64,000 nucleotides of DNA from Lycium barbarum (Eukaryota; Streptophyta; Magnoliopsida; Solanales; Solanaceae), in assembly GCF_019175385.1 (NCBI RefSeq), contig NC_083344.1, positions 3,696,965 through 3,760,964 on the forward strand, written 5' to 3'. Both the position numbers and the translations under genes were made by a program. This document shows positions 34,514 to 47,067 of this stretch, piece after piece. The notes beneath the pieces were generated by a model, which worked only from the letters and a program-made list of their open reading frames with translations, ran no database searches and was not told the origin of the DNA. Within the stretch, counting starts at the first letter, position 1. Each line of letters starts with the position of its first letter.

Positions 34514-34840
34514 TTGTATATATTGTCCGCTTTGACGCACCTCACGGCTTTAAAACGCGTATAGAGGGGGGAGAGGGCTTCTGGCCACAAGTCCCCCATA
34601 TATATTGTCCGCTTTGCCCATTAGCTCACGGTTTTGTTCTAGCTTCAAGCTAAACGCGTATACGAAGGAGGAGGGCCACCAGGCACCATAGCTCACTTGT
34701 ATAAACTGTCCGCTTTGGAGACTTCTGGCCCCGCACGGTTTTCAAACGCGTATATAAGTAAAGGCTTCAGGCCCTGCTTATAAGCACGCACACAATCTCG
34801 TGTGCGAGCGATGTGGGAACTTCAAGTTCACAACAGTTTA
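34514..34840 (+). mobile_element. Degenerate LTR-like repeat with three copies of a TTGTCCGCTTTG motif
   Basis: TTGTCCGCTTTG-type phrases at 34,523, 34,605 and 34,706 are each followed by (CACGG)TTTT and AAACGCGTATA. The block ends near GCGATGTGGGAACTTCAAG. TTGTCCGCTTTG...AAACGCGT...GATGTGGGA is a well-known small LTR type in plants; here its core is repeated three times with gaps of 82 and about 101 bp. No primer-binding site is clear next to it. Confidence 0.5.
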
Positions 34841-35376
34841 ATCTTTATATTGTGATAATTCATAATGATTTGGCAAATTTTACCATGGGTATCATCCTAC
34901 CATAATCTTTATTTTGGTTTGAACTAGGGATGTTATAATATGAACAAGCACACGAACCACTTCAAAATTTTAGGTAGATATTTTCTCGATTCCAAAATAA
35001 ATGAATTTTTTGGGGTGTGGCACAACCATTAACAAATCTAATTAATGATATTAATTAAAGTGTTATTTGACTAAATTATCTTATAGCTTTTCCCAAATTT
35101 TTCTTAAAAGTTGAAATAATGAGTGCCGGGATTTTTTATTTTTTAAAAAAAGGTTAACTTTAGAAAAATTTAATTAATAACCTTTTAATCTTTGAAAAAA
35201 TCACTTACATTGCACACAAAAAAGCTCAAAAAATTCATTTATGTTAGAATGGGGAAAATAGTAATCTTTTTGCTACTATCAGGTGCAGAGCTCACACATA
35301 CAAATTTAAGCCCGAGTCTACTGCCATATTTTTGTTGAAATTTATATTATATCAATAAATAAATATATAAATAGTA
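34841..35376. other. AT-rich spacer, no gene seen
   Basis: No supported feature in this stretch. Confidence 0.5.
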
Positions 35377-35552
35377 CTCCGTCTTATTCAATTTATGTGA
35401 ATCTATTTTTTTTTAGTCTTTGCCAAAATGAATAACCTCTTTTCTAATTTGAAAATAAATTCACTTTATGAAATAATTTACTTAAAAGTCTTCAATCTTT
35501 CTTAAATATCGTGTCCAGTCAAATGAATTCACATAAATTGAAACGGAGGGAG
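35377..35552. mobile_element. Stowaway-type MITE (176 bp), same family as 27,419-27,633
   Basis: Left CTCCGTCTTATTCAATTTAT, right in reverse CTCCCTCCGTTTCAATTTAT, flanked by TA. The inner phrase TTTCTTAAATATCGTGTCCA is shared with the other copy. Confidence 0.85.
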
Positions 35553-35798
35553 TATATATTATGTCCTTAAGTTGTTCAATTAAATATTTATCTTATTTTC
35601 TATTTTAAATCCTTCAAATGAAATTTTTTGGCTCTCTCACGGGCTAATTTTAAATCTCGATCTCCCACACTTCTCAATTAACACTACCAAATAGTCAAAT
35701 AAAATACCAATCCCCATCTAAAACAAACTTTATTTATAAATACTTAATAATAATGATATTGATTAAAGAAGAAGAAGAAAGAAAGAGCAGAGAGAGAG

Positions 35799-38700
35799 AT
35801 GGGTCAGAAGGGAGTTCAAAAGCCATTACAGAAACTGTTTTCATGGGTTAGAAAGCAGTCTAACAAAGTCAAGACTTTCTTGGGTGTCTTCACTGTGTTG
35901 ACTTTATTGGTCACTCTCAAACTACTCATTCATGAACACAACCACTTCTTTGTTTTAGCTGAATTTGCCCATTTTGTTGGCATCTTGGTCTTGATTTACA
36001 AGTTGACCACACACAAGACTTGCTCTGGTACTAATTATTATACATACTTGTTATAATTATATATTGGAGTAATTTGTAATTATTCTTCTTTTTCTGCAAA
36101 TCCATTTATAGCCTGGTTGGCCAAGGTTAGGAAGTTACAACTTTTAGGGCTGTAGCTATGAGTGCTACAGACGGTCTAACGAGAGGAATGGAAGTGATTG
36201 ACACACGAGCTCCTATAAGTGTTCCGGTGGGGGAGCGACTCGGGACGAATTTTTAACGTGCTCGAAGAGCCTGTTGATAATTTAGGGCCGGTAGATACTA
36301 GTACAATGTCTCCTATTCATAGATCATTTTCTTTAAAAAATTGTTTATTTTAAAGAGTTGAAGTGTTTGACTAAACTTTTAAGAAAAATATTAGTACTAA
36401 TGTTTTGAGTTATAGCAGAAGCTTATTTTAGATGTTGGAAAAATAGCTTTTCTCCGAAAGCACTTTTACAATTTTGATCAAACATAAATTACCTGCTCTA
36501 GTACCAGCAAAAAAGTTGATTAACCAAACAGAAACTGCTAATTTTTTAAAGTACTTTTTCAAAAGCACATATGACGGAAATTATTTTTCAAAATAAGCAG
36601 ATTTTGAAAACTTGGTCAAACAGGCCGTTAATAGTTTTGTACAGAGGTGTCAAATATTAGAAAGCTTTCTAGATCGCAGTTTAAAGCTTCTTTAGGTCTG
36701 GTTGTTTCTGAGTCTTAAAAGCTAACATTTGACTGAAAAGATGTTTAGGAATTTTAAGTTGCTGCATGTCGAACTGCTTCAATTTGAGTAACTATTGGGC
36801 GGGTTAGGTTATGACCTGTTATTTGATCGAGGGAAAGTTTAGGCAGGTTGGATCAATGATCCAGACTATTGACATAACCTGTTAGACCCATCCATTTGCC
36901 GCTTCTAGTTTCGTATAGTTGAAATCTATTGCAATAGGCAACAATTTTCTGGAAGTGCCTGAATACCTGATATGGTTTTTTTCTTTTTTCACTCACAAAT
37001 CATTTAGATAATTCATTCAACTTGTCGAATGTTTAGCAAATGGATTTAAGTTATATACACTGGCAATGTAATGATCCTTTTTATATCCTTAGTGTAATTC
37101 AACTTGTTATAGCAAGTTATTTACCATTTTATTATAGGCTACCAATTAATGCTATTAATAGAGTTACCTGCACTACTGAACATTAAACTTTCTCTGTCAA
37201 CATTCTTCTAACATCTTTCTGCTCCTGCTGTGCTTAGGCCTTTCATTGAAGACTCAACAGCTCACAGCAACATTTTTATCTGTAAGATTATTTTGTAGCC
37301 TTCAAATTGAAGGAGATATTCATACTATTCTAGACCTGGTCACTCTTGTCGCAACATTCTGGCTTATATTTATGATGAAGTACAAGTTAAAGTCATCCTA
37401 CATGGCAGATTTGGATAACATGAAGAAATATATTGTGGTAAGTTGTTAATACCTTCCACCCTTGGGCTTTTTTCTCTTATGATTTTTGTTGAAATAGAAC
37501 TCATGTTGTCTGTTGATCCCATAATTGATTCTAAACTTATTAGTAAGGTTGTGTTCGGAGGCAGATCCAGGATTTTAAATTTAATAGGTTCAACATGTAA
37601 AGTTCTTAGAAATTGTATAGATTGTTCCACAATTAACTTGTTGATTCTGAACTTATTAGCACATATGCTTCTTGTAGAAGTAAGATCATGTCCATATGTG
37701 ACACCACACACATGGTAAATTTGGGAGCAGGGGCGGAGCTACATAGTCTGAAGGGTTTCAATTACTGCATAAATAGAGTAAAAACAAATATTTCATATAC
37801 GTGTAAATTGTTGAATCACTTTGACACAAGGAAAGTTTCTAGTTTAATGGTAAAGGCGGCACACAAATTGCTTTAGATTTCAAGTTCAAATCTCAGGTCT
37901 GACATTCTTGAATTTCTTTAAGTATCCTCTTGTTAGAACTCTTAGCTCCAACGCTGCTTGGAGGGATATCTTCCCATTTTCCTATTAGAATTAGTCTTTG
38001 AGCCTTTCTCATCACACGTAGCTCGGCACCTGATCCTGCTGACTTCCTTGGTAACAATAACTATATTCTAGCTCCTTTTGTGCCAGATAGTTGCGAATTA
38101 TCCTTCTGAAGTGATTTATGTTCAAGTAAATTTGCTTCATGAGTTGTGACATTGCTTTTTGGATCATGTTATTCTATCCACAGGTAGTACCTTCTTTGGC
38201 GATAGCCTTCTTTATCCATCCTCGGACGAATAATGTTATTATTAGTATACTTTGGGCTTTTGCTGTATATATAGAAGGCGTCTCGGTGCTGCCTCAGCTT
38301 CGCCTGATGCAGAATGTCAAGGTACATATATATCTGTTCTTTCCCTCACAATTAGAAAAAAATAAATAAATTGAATTCACGTGTTCTTAATTTCCTGAAT
38401 GAAGTTTACCAGTACTGTTTCCCATTCTTGTATTTCAGATTATTGAGCCATTCACAGCTCATTATGTATTTGCATTGGGTGTTTCAAGATTCTTCAGTTG
38501 TGCTCATTGGATCATTAAGGTTAGTTTTGGAGTATTATCGTGTAGCTTATAACTTTTGAATTAAATACACAACAATGTGTTCAATTTTTGCCTCCCCCGG
38601 ACCTTTCTTCCCTCGAGATTGGATTCCAAGTTTATTGTGGGAAAAAGAGTATTGCGTATATGGCTCACAATGTATATATTTTCCTGTGTTAAGAGTAAGG

Positions 38701-39477
38701 CGAAACCCCATAACTAGGGGCGGATGCAGATGCATTCACTGCTTTCGAAAACAATAATGTGTGTGTGTATGCATATTGTAAGTATATGTGTATGTGTTTG
38801 TAAACAAAGTTCTGAAATAAACACTTCGTTTGCACCAATTGTCGCAAGTGGTAATACACTTCATATCCATTGACTAAAAATTCCGAAATTCGTCTCTATT
38901 TTTACACTTTCCCATGTTAGAGTCATGAGTTGAAAAGTTATAACCAGAGGCGTATGCAGGTGCACTCACTGCTTTTGCAAATGTATGAAAAGAATTCTAA
39001 TATATGCAACTTAATACTTTGTTGGCACCTACTTTCACTAGTCATGAGTTCGATGACACTCACACCAATCGACTCAAAATTCTGTTCGGGTGCTTATAAT
39101 GATCTCTAAGTGGATTCATATGCAGGTCTACGATACAGCTGGTTCATATCTGTCTTTGAGTGGAGGGGGATTCCTGTGGATACCAATGATCATTTTGGCA
39201 GAAATCGTTCAAACATTCGTTTTGGCAGATTTCTGTTATTATTATGTAAAGAGGTGAGTCTTGTAAATCCTTATAATTCAACAAGGATTTAACTTTTATG
39301 CACTGTCAGTGCAATTTCTTTTACGCTATTATCAATAGTTATCTTTTCATAACTATTCGGTGACATGATAGTTATTATCAGTTTTTATAAAAGTTAAACT
39401 CGTCTGACAAATATCTCTGTCTTTCTTTGATTTGCAGTGTCATGCAAGGTCAAATGATGGTTCGCCTGCCAGCATAG
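35799..39477 (+). CDS. ERD2-like protein (ER lumen protein-retaining receptor family)
   Basis: Six coding exons: 35,799-36,027, 37,238-37,437, 38,184-38,321, 38,439-38,519, 39,126-39,253 and 39,438-39,477, all GT-AG, giving 271 residues, close to plant ERD2-like proteins of about 270. The protein has an N-terminal extension and about seven hydrophobic segments. Family signatures include [14 protein letters not shown]-like [43 protein letters not shown] and ADFCYYYVK. True ERD2 retrieves HDEL/KDEL proteins from Golgi to ER; the longer ERD2-like clade to which this belongs is less well defined and its ligand is uncertain. Introns 2 and 4 carry fragments with hAT-like CAGGGGCGGAGC-type ends (37,728; 38,716; 38,946). 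It looks intact. Confidence 0.9.
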
Positions 39478-40541
39478 GTGTTGAACTCTAATGACGGCAT
39501 TTTAATTAGAGACTATAACATATGTTTGTGCTTGTAATGTGCAATAAACTTTAGTTTTTACTAATCAAGCTCTCCTTTTTATGTTATCTTCTTGTTAATA
39601 AATAAAATACTAGTAATATTATGGCACTGTCACATTAAGTTACTCTGGTGGAAGTACTGGTTTATTGTGCATGGAATAAGGATATCAGATGTGAGAAGTC
39701 TTAAATGTGATTAAAACTAAAATTCCACATATATACCTTAATGTGATCAAAAAGAATTTTATGACTTTATTGTTATAGTTATTACTGCTTGGTCGGAAAA
39801 TTATGCTAATTATATACATTATGCGAAAAATAAGAAAATAATGTATACAAATCGACATTAGTACATTGTGCAATTTCTAGTCCAACCGGTTAAAAGGATT
39901 GAAAGGACAGCGTTACTGCAGCCTGAAAACAGAATAAACTCCATAAGAGAGGAGATTAAATGAATAACACATCTTATACCATATTTTGTATTTTCTTTTT
40001 AAAACTTGCATATGTGCTAGCTAGTGGACAAACTATAAAATTCATACCAGTATCAGATCTCCATGGCCAAGAAGAAGTGCTTCAAGCTTGCCATAAACAA
40101 GGAACTGCCATAAAATTCATGTGTAGGTCTTTTCTTTATAACCGAAAATCCTCGAGGGCACTAGCGCATTGTTTGAAATTCGGTGGATAATGAACCCACA
40201 CATCTACCCTTCTACCCTTAAATACCAAGGTTTTCTCTCCAGCAAGATTTGAACCCGTTACATGTACCTAATCCACACATCGCACATTGGGCTCGAGGAA
40301 ATTCTTCATGCCCATTTCACATTCCATAAATTATTCATGAGCAGGCACTAAATGTAAAAAATAAAAAAAAAATAAAAAAAAAAATAAAAAAACTTAACAT
40401 GTAATGACAATGTTATTACGGAACAAACTAATCAAAACATCCAGAAAGGAAAACCATTGTTTACTACTACATCAGCATTTGTTTCTATCTGTTCAATTTT
40501 TACCTTCCAAAACATTTCATCCAAAGATCATGATGATCTGA
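39478..40541. other. Spacer between the ERD2-like and F-box genes
   Basis: Holds the 3' UTR of the ERD2-like gene and an A-rich tract at 40,362-40,391. A 76-codon frame at 39,960 lacks recognisable homology. Confidence 0.5.
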
Positions 40542-40912
40542 TTAAAGGCTCTTTGTGTAGACTATTTTTGCTTTAGGTGATGCACGCCAAAGTGTTAATA
40601 TCTCAGCGAATGCATTTAATCTTGTGTCAAGAGGTTCATCATCTAGAAGCCATGTATCAATTACCATTCTCACCAACATCGGACACTTGGCTAACAAAAG
40701 GTTGATAAGCTGCATGTCAATCGTTGTTCCTATAACGCGGTCTAGCTTAACTTTCCTGAGGTGATTAAATGTCACACCTAAGAAACGCTCGAGTTCAAGA
40801 GATTCTACCATAGAACCATCATCTTCATCATCATTGTAAACCTAAGAGAGATAACAAGAAGTCAGCTCTCAGATAATTCAGGATTTAAGAAGTTTGAAAA
40901 TATCCATTAAAT

Positions 40913-40955
<43 letters not shown>

Positions 40956-42026
40956 GGGTCAAACTGCAATTTCGAGATATTCTAAATGTGAGAAGCTTCT
41001 TATCAAGCACAGGGCACATGAGAGCTGATATGATTCCACCAGATAAACCACAGGCAGGTAAAAACGTTTGACACTGTTAATATCAAAAGGAAGCCTTGTT
41101 GCTACGACGTCATGTGGTTCATGGTTCATCTAGGAAATAATAAAATACCAAAATTCAAGATGAGTCAGCCCAAAAGAAGTCCAATTGCATAACAATGAAG
41201 TATGAAACAACAACTACCCCAGAAAACTCGCAGGTCATGTGCAGGTGCTCGAGAGCAGAACAAGACTCGAAAAACTCTGCAAAACCAAAATAATAGTCTG
41301 CCACCATAAAACTGTCGTCACATATCAGAGATGCTTTAGCCAGACAAGGGACATTCTTTAGACAGATAGAACTTATACTGCCCTTGAAATCAAATGATCT
41401 CAGCATGGGGGCATTAATTTCAATTGTGGCTAGAATTTCTGTGTTTTTCAGCACCAGCTGCTCAAGCAACAGGCATTTAGATATTAAACTTTCAAGCAAT
41501 TCAGAAGAAATTGTGACTTTACATAGTTCCAGGCTAATTAACGTATCAAATTCTTTAAAGAATGATGGAGGATGTAGGAGGCAATCATGAAGAGTTAGGT
41601 GCCTCAGCTGCAAACATGCTAAAAGTGAAAAAGGCATTTTGTATGGCTTATTCCATGGAAAACAAAGAACAAGATGTTGGATGTCATTCATAGTGAGAAA
41701 ATATATGAAGTCGTCAATCTTAGGACAGCTAATTTCCAGAGAATGAATGTCGAGGGTAAACTTAGTAATAGGTCCTTCATGATGGGTCAAAAGCTGGTTG
41801 ATAATATTCGTAAATTTGACCTCCGGTGATTCCTCGTCCCATTCATTAAGCGCAAACTCTGTACGCCTACACCAATTATACCTCCGCTTCTTCGATAAGA
41901 TGCTTGTCCTCACAGCATCGTCACAAGGCAAACACGTCAGAATGAGATCGATTAGATTATCAGGAAGATTGCTAGGAAAGTCAGGGGTAAACTTCGACGA
42001 TGCTTTTTTCCTTCAGGAGGCATCAT
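40542..42026 (-). pseudogene. F-box/FBD/LRR-type gene with a frameshift near the start
   Basis: Minus-strand exons 42,026-41,218, 41,129-40,965 and 40,841-40,542 join with GT-AG borders in phase. They encode an F-box (LPDNLIDLILTCLPCDDAVR), leucine-rich repeats (LRHLTLHDCLL, LISLELCKVTI, LLEQLVLKN) and a C-terminal FBD region (KCPMLVRMVI, SPKAKIVY). Such proteins choose substrates for SCF ubiquitin ligases. The start MPPEGKKHRRS lies in another frame than the F-box; a one-base loss in the G-run (C-run on the gene strand) at 41,984-41,987 would explain this. The conserved Trp of SKKWRY reads Arg (SKKRRY). Either a pseudogene or a gene with a different first exon. The middle intron holds a GAAA repeat. 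Confidence 0.75.
40911..40955. repeat. (GAAA)n microsatellite in an F-box gene intron
   Basis: About eleven GAAA units between 40,911 and 40,955, just downstream of the exon that ends at 40,965 on the gene strand. Confidence 0.95.
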
Positions 42027-44938
42027 ATAAAAATAAACACCGAGAACCTGAGAAATAAGCAATAAACAAAGTAAGGGATCTCCAAACTATCTGAGTACAA
42101 CTGACTATCTGGAACTGCCATTCACATTCTCAAGTCAACATTAGAACGAAAGAATTCCTTATAACCGTAATCTCCAAGAACCTGTAGAAAATGAACAATA
42201 ATATAATACAAAGTAAAGAATCTCAAAACTATCTGGACAGATCATCTATTAACAAATGTCAAATCAACATAAGAAAACAAAAAGAGTGCATTCTAGTTGA
42301 AATTAGTAAACTCTTTCCTCTTAATATCTATGTTATACGGATATTTTAATTTGCCTTGAGATACCCATATTGAACGTGTATGATATCAGAATGGGTATTT
42401 CGCGCTGACTCTTAAAAATACACTAAAGAAAAAATAAAAATTCGCCATACCCACACTGGATACTTCCACACAGTCCTAATGGATGCAACAGTAAACAAAT
42501 CTATTTAACATATAGCTAATATCCACAGTGTCAAAATAACATTGCTAATGTATATTAATTGCATACAAGAAAATCTTCCATCAGTACTTCTTACCAACAT
42601 ATGTTGACGCGAGCGCAATAGTTATTAAGTGAGGTGTGGGAATTCATCACCTTACAATGATGCATGAGCTGGCAAAAATAACTAGCTAAAGTATTAGTTT
42701 GCTAAGAATAGTAGACTAGCATAAGTGATAGCAATATATTAGGCCACATATATACGCCCTTGTATTACGCCTTAGTATGAAATTTAAAAAAAAAAATTAA
42801 AAAAAATTTAAAAAAAAAAAAGAAAAAAAGAAATCTCCTTTTCCCCTTCTTCTCTAATCTCTTTACTACCCTGTTGCCTCTTCTTCTTCTTCCTTGAGTT
42901 CTCTGCAAGAGTGGCAAACGGGCAGGTCGAAAACTGGTTAAGCATAAACGGATAAAATATTCGACCTGCCCATATTTAACACGGATAAAAAATAGGTTAG
43001 CCTTTTACTGACTGCTTTGATTTGCGTTTCTCTGAGCCGAGGATCTATAGGAAACAACCTCTCTACCTGCCAAGGTAGGGGCAAGGTCTGCGTATATTTT
43101 ATCCTCCCTAGACCCCACTTGTGGAATTACACTGGGTATGTTGTAGTTGTATAAAAATGAGTTAGCCGACGATAATATGGATATAACAAGTTAGAACACA
43201 AACTAAAAGCCAAAACAAGCTTAAACTCCTAGAAAGCATGAACTCATGAAAAATAACAAGCAGATAAATGCATATTGTTAATGTGGATATCCATACAATA
43301 CTATCCATTTGAATATTCATTTTTAGTGGATAATATCCATATTTGATCCATTTTTAAATGGGTCGGATTGGATGGTTACTTTTTTTTTTTAACCACATTA
43401 TCTGTTTGGCCTTTTTAACTCATAAAAATAAGCTTAGAAAGTTACAATCTGTTTTGACACATTTCATTAGATTTTAACATCAAATTAGTAGATTGCAAAC
43501 GCTAAAGTGAACATATATAACTGAAGCATAGAACAATTGCAACTGCTACTTTTTTGTAAACATACCCGAAATGTCAAATTGGATTCTTCAAGTCTTCAAT
43601 TTCAATTTTGGCATTTCATTACTCAGAGCCCAAAGTGAAAGAAGTTTTATTTGGAGGGAAAATGTGCAATTTTACCGTCAACTATTTGAAATAGATAACT
43701 TTTGCCCTTCATTTTGTTTTTGGTACAAAAATTTCGAAAACTCGTCACGTTTTCCTCCTCGTGAGTCAAATTATTTGAACTTTGACCAACTTTTATGATG
43801 TATTTTCTCACTGTATTACTCTAAGAAGCATCGCAACTTATGCTAGTATTTTTTCGTGTAGTGTTTGAATATCTAAATTTTAATTTCAAACTATTAAATT
43901 AATTTAATCAATTTAGCTTAGAAATAAATCTCGAGAAGCGAAAAGTGACAACTATTTTGGGACAGAGGGAATAGTTCAAAAATGGCTTCCCAATGCAGCT
44001 CTAGCTCATATGAAAAAGGACTAGTTTTGCACTGGCTTATTCAAAATGAAACAATTTTATCATCGTCAGTTGGTCAAACAGTATCAATCTTGACAATGGA
44101 TAGTTGATCGTTGACTCTTGGAATCTCTCCAATCGAAGAGGAGCTTGCAATTGTAACATTTTCTCTTGATGAATGTAGAGTGACAAACTCATTTTTCATG
44201 TCATTCAGCTAAAGGAAACCCAATTTGATTCTTTAATTTAAGTAAAAAATTAAAGTTTTTTATTTTTTATTTTAAACATCTAATGTCCAAAATCCACCAA
44301 TTTAATTAATCTAGATGCGCATCCAACTCCAGTTGATTGTGTAAACTATAAAGATATCTAAAGGATTTAATGACATGGAGAATTTGAGATATATCTACTA
44401 TATAGCCGAGGATATGTTTGTTAGAAACTTGCATAATATACATCAAGATCTTTCTAACTTACCTGTTTTCAAAAAAAATATACATCAATATCCTTTTAAC
44501 TACTTTCTAATGTTGTTGTTTTCATTGAGACATTATATCTTGCTAACTAACCTAGTCATATAACAACAATCGACTCTTGTACATGTTGGATATTGGGTCG
44601 TGGGTGCTCCGTATGGGCTGACCCAATCCTTTAGAATGAGACGAAAGGTGTAAAATTGTAAATAACTCTATCATTATTAATCTTCATATTACAAATTCTG
44701 CATTATAATCGCAATATAATTTGTTCACCAACAAACCAAATGATCCATAAATAATTACTCTCTCCGTTCCTTTAATTGACTCATGTGAACTTGGTACTCC
44801 CATTAGGAAAGTATATTAGGGACCTATTTTACTAAATCAATCTGATTAAATTTAAGTTTGGCTATTACTCAGTCTGTCTCTAAATGCTTGTCGTGTTTTT
44901 TATTTACACGCCCTATTCTTATTTATGTCTTAACTCTT
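42027..44938. other. Spacer with repeat fragments, no gene seen
   Basis: Contains an A-rich tract (42,786-42,832), the end of a hAT-like repeat starting near 42,910 (GAGTGGCAAACGGGCAGGTC), a SINE 3' end inserted in it (43,023-43,150) and a fragment of a Stowaway-like end at 44,757. No supported exon. Confidence 0.5.
43023..43150 (+). mobile_element. TS-type SINE, 5'-truncated
   Basis: Contains CTGAGCCGAGGATCTATAGG, CAACCTCTCTACCTGCCAAG, CAAGGTCTGCGTA, GACCCCACTTGTGGAATTAC and ends in ACTGGGTATGTTGTAGTTGT. The GTTGT end is typical for the Solanaceae TS SINE family; the tRNA-like head is missing. Confidence 0.75.
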
Positions 44939-45658
44939 AAGATATAGAGAAAAGACATCATTTGACCCTTGAACTTGGCACGAAAACTCAGTTTGACAAC
45001 TAAACTTAACTTGTATTTATTTAGCCCCCTTAACAACTTTCATTTCAATTATTTACCACCCTGAAAAAATAATACCACTCTCACAATGGGAGGTGTATTA
45101 CACTCGCGCCACGTCATTGCTACATCATTGCCACGTCAAAAATTACTGACCCTTCATTTTTTATTTTTCTTTTATTATTTTTTCTCTTTCTTCTTCTTTC
45201 TCCTCAACCCCCCCCCCCCCCCCCCCCCCCCCCGCTGCCGCCACACCTCCGCCGCACCGCGATCGACGCCGCTATGATTGAACATAGCTCAGTTCATCAT
45301 CCTCACCACGTCATTGCCATGTCAAAAATTACCAACCCTTCATTTTTTATTTTTCTCTTTCTTCTTCTTTCTCCTCATCCTACCATAACCACCCATAAGA
45401 ACAACACCCACATCTTTAACCCACACCCACCACCACCACCAAATTTCATCCCATTCCTTCTCAAATTCGTCCAAATTGGTTATTTTGGTTGTTATTGTTG
45501 GTTATTATTATTATTATTAGCAACCCCATTTCTTCCATAATCATTATTCCATAACTTTATTTTTGAAAAAAAATAAAAATCAAAATCAAGAAACCAAAAA
45601 ATGGTGAAAATTATAAGAAAATAATGATGAGAATATAGAGAGAAAGAGGAATTTGTGA

Positions 45659-45705
45659 AGAAGAAGAAGAAGAAGAAGAAGAAGAAGGAGGAGGAGGAGG
45701 AGGAA
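45659..45705. repeat. (GAA)n(GGA)n purine tract
   Basis: All-purine on the plus strand, about 45 bp, inside the MULE-like element; its complement produces leucine and serine runs in spurious frames. Confidence 0.9.
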
Positions 45706-45935
45706 GGTGGTGGGGGCGGGGTTGTGGCCTGGGGTGGGGGTTGTGAAGAAAACGAAGGTGGTGGGGGAGGGGCTGTGGCGTAGGGCCCGCTGTGAAGAAG
45801 AAGAAGGTGGTGGGGGCAGGGCTGTGGGGTGGGTGGGGGGTTGTGAAGAAGAAGGTGGTGGGGGCGGGGTTGTTTGGTGAAGAAAAGGGCCGGGGCTGTG
45901 GGGTGGGGTGGAGAGGAGCGGGTGGAGGTGGGGGT
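45703..45935 (+). repeat. G-rich block with G-quadruplex potential
   Basis: Many runs of three to six G (GGTGGTGGGGGCGGGG, GGGGTGGGGGTTGTG and similar) separated by short loops on one strand. Phrases like GAAGAAGGTGGTGGGGGCGG recur at least three times, so it is also a diverged tandem repeat. Confidence 0.75.
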
Positions 45936-46490
45936 GCATTTTGATTTTATTTTTTAATTATATATTATTTTATTTTATTTTTTAATTATATATTATTTTA
46001 TTTTATTTTTTAATTATATAATAATATATATATATATATCAGCGGGCCCACTTTTTTATAATTTTCACTCTCTTAATTTTTTTTTTGCCCCGTCAGCATT
46101 TGAGGTTGTATTTAATTAAGATGAAAGTTGTTAAGGGGGGTAAATAAATACAAGTTAAGTTTAGTTGTCAATTTGAGTTTTCGTGTCAAGTTCAAGGGTC
46201 AAATGATGTCTTTTCTCTAAGATATATAACCTCTCTTCACAATATTTACTCTATTTATATGTCAGTGTTTCTAGGTTTCAACAACAATTGCTACTAAGAT
46301 TAAGATATAAAACATAATTATATTACCTTGAACTCTTAAAAGGACAAGTATTTTCGAGACATTTATTTTAATTAAGGACGACAAGCATTTGACAGGGGAG
46401 TAGTACTTTATGTAATTATTTAATGATAATATTAAAGAAAGTCTCTTTTAATATATTAAAATGAACAAATTTTAAAAAGTATAGTTTGTA

Positions 46491-47067
46491 CTCCCTCCAT
46501 CTCATATTACCTGACCACATTACTAAAAATATATGTCATAAATTACTTGTTTATTTATAAAATCAAAATAAAATTAATTAAATCTTTCCCATCTTACCCT
46601 TAACATTAAATCTTCTTAAAATAATCAATAGCACTCTATTCGTCCCATAACAAGTATCATTTTAGCCAAAAAATTTATCCCATAATAAGTACCACCTTAG
46701 GAAATCAATATATAAATTGACTAATTTTTTCTAACTTTACCCTTAGATAAAAAAAATAAGTTAAAGTAACATCTAAATGATGATTGAAAAAATCACATAG
46801 TAATTTAGTATTGTTGGATTCCCAATGTCAAAAAAAATAATAATTTATTTTTATTAAATAGAGTTAATTTAGTTGCTGCAATGTGACCAGGAGGTCACGA
46901 GTTCGAGCCGCGGAAACAGCCTCTTGCAGAAATGCAAGGTAAGACTGTCTTTTTAAAGTTAATTTAGTAAACTTTATATTATATTATTAATTTCTTAATA
47001 TATGTGTTTTTGGCTGAGGTGACGGAACCATTATTTCTTAAAGGGGAAGTAATATGGACGGAGGGAG
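46491..47067. mobile_element. Stowaway-like MITE with nested insertions (577 bp)
   Basis: CTCCCTCCATCTCATATTAC at the left, CTCCCTCCGTCCATATTACT in reverse at the right, TA on both flanks. A second repeat starts near 46,636 (TCTATTCGTCCCATAACAAG) and a SINE sits at 46,874-46,956. Confidence 0.65.
46862..46968 (+). mobile_element. Short SINE copy (83 bp) with a perfect 12-bp target duplication
   Basis: AGTTAATTTAGT at 46,862-46,873 is repeated exactly at 46,957-46,968. Between them lies TGACCAGGAGGTCACGAGTT, a B box GTTCGAGCC, GGAAACAGCCTCTTGCAGAA and a short T-rich end. Same family as the minus-strand copy at 32,531-32,668, but much shorter. Confidence 0.8.

Larger units (their letters stand above)
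44948..46218. mobile_element. MULE-like element with long terminal inverted repeats (1.27 kb)
   Basis: The left end (GAAAAGACATCATTTGACCC and on) is mirrored at the right over about 130 bp. Flanks AAGATATAG and AAGATATAT give a near-perfect 9-bp duplication (44,939-44,947; 46,219-46,227). The interior has a C-run (about 45,209-45,233), a direct repeat of ATTGCCA(C/T)GTCAAAAATTAC-type sequence (45,127 and 45,313), a (GAA)n/(GGA)n tract and a G-rich block. Open frames on both strands are low-complexity. No transposase. Confidence 0.75.

Noticed and set aside
39960..40190. 76-codon frame with a hydrophobic start, considered as a small secreted peptide
   Set aside because: No family match, no conserved cysteine pattern, and located in the spacer behind a gene without promoter evidence.
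45086..45939. Proline/leucine-rich frames on both strands
   Set aside because: Low-complexity translation of C-runs, (CTT)n and G-rich repeats in the MULE-like element.
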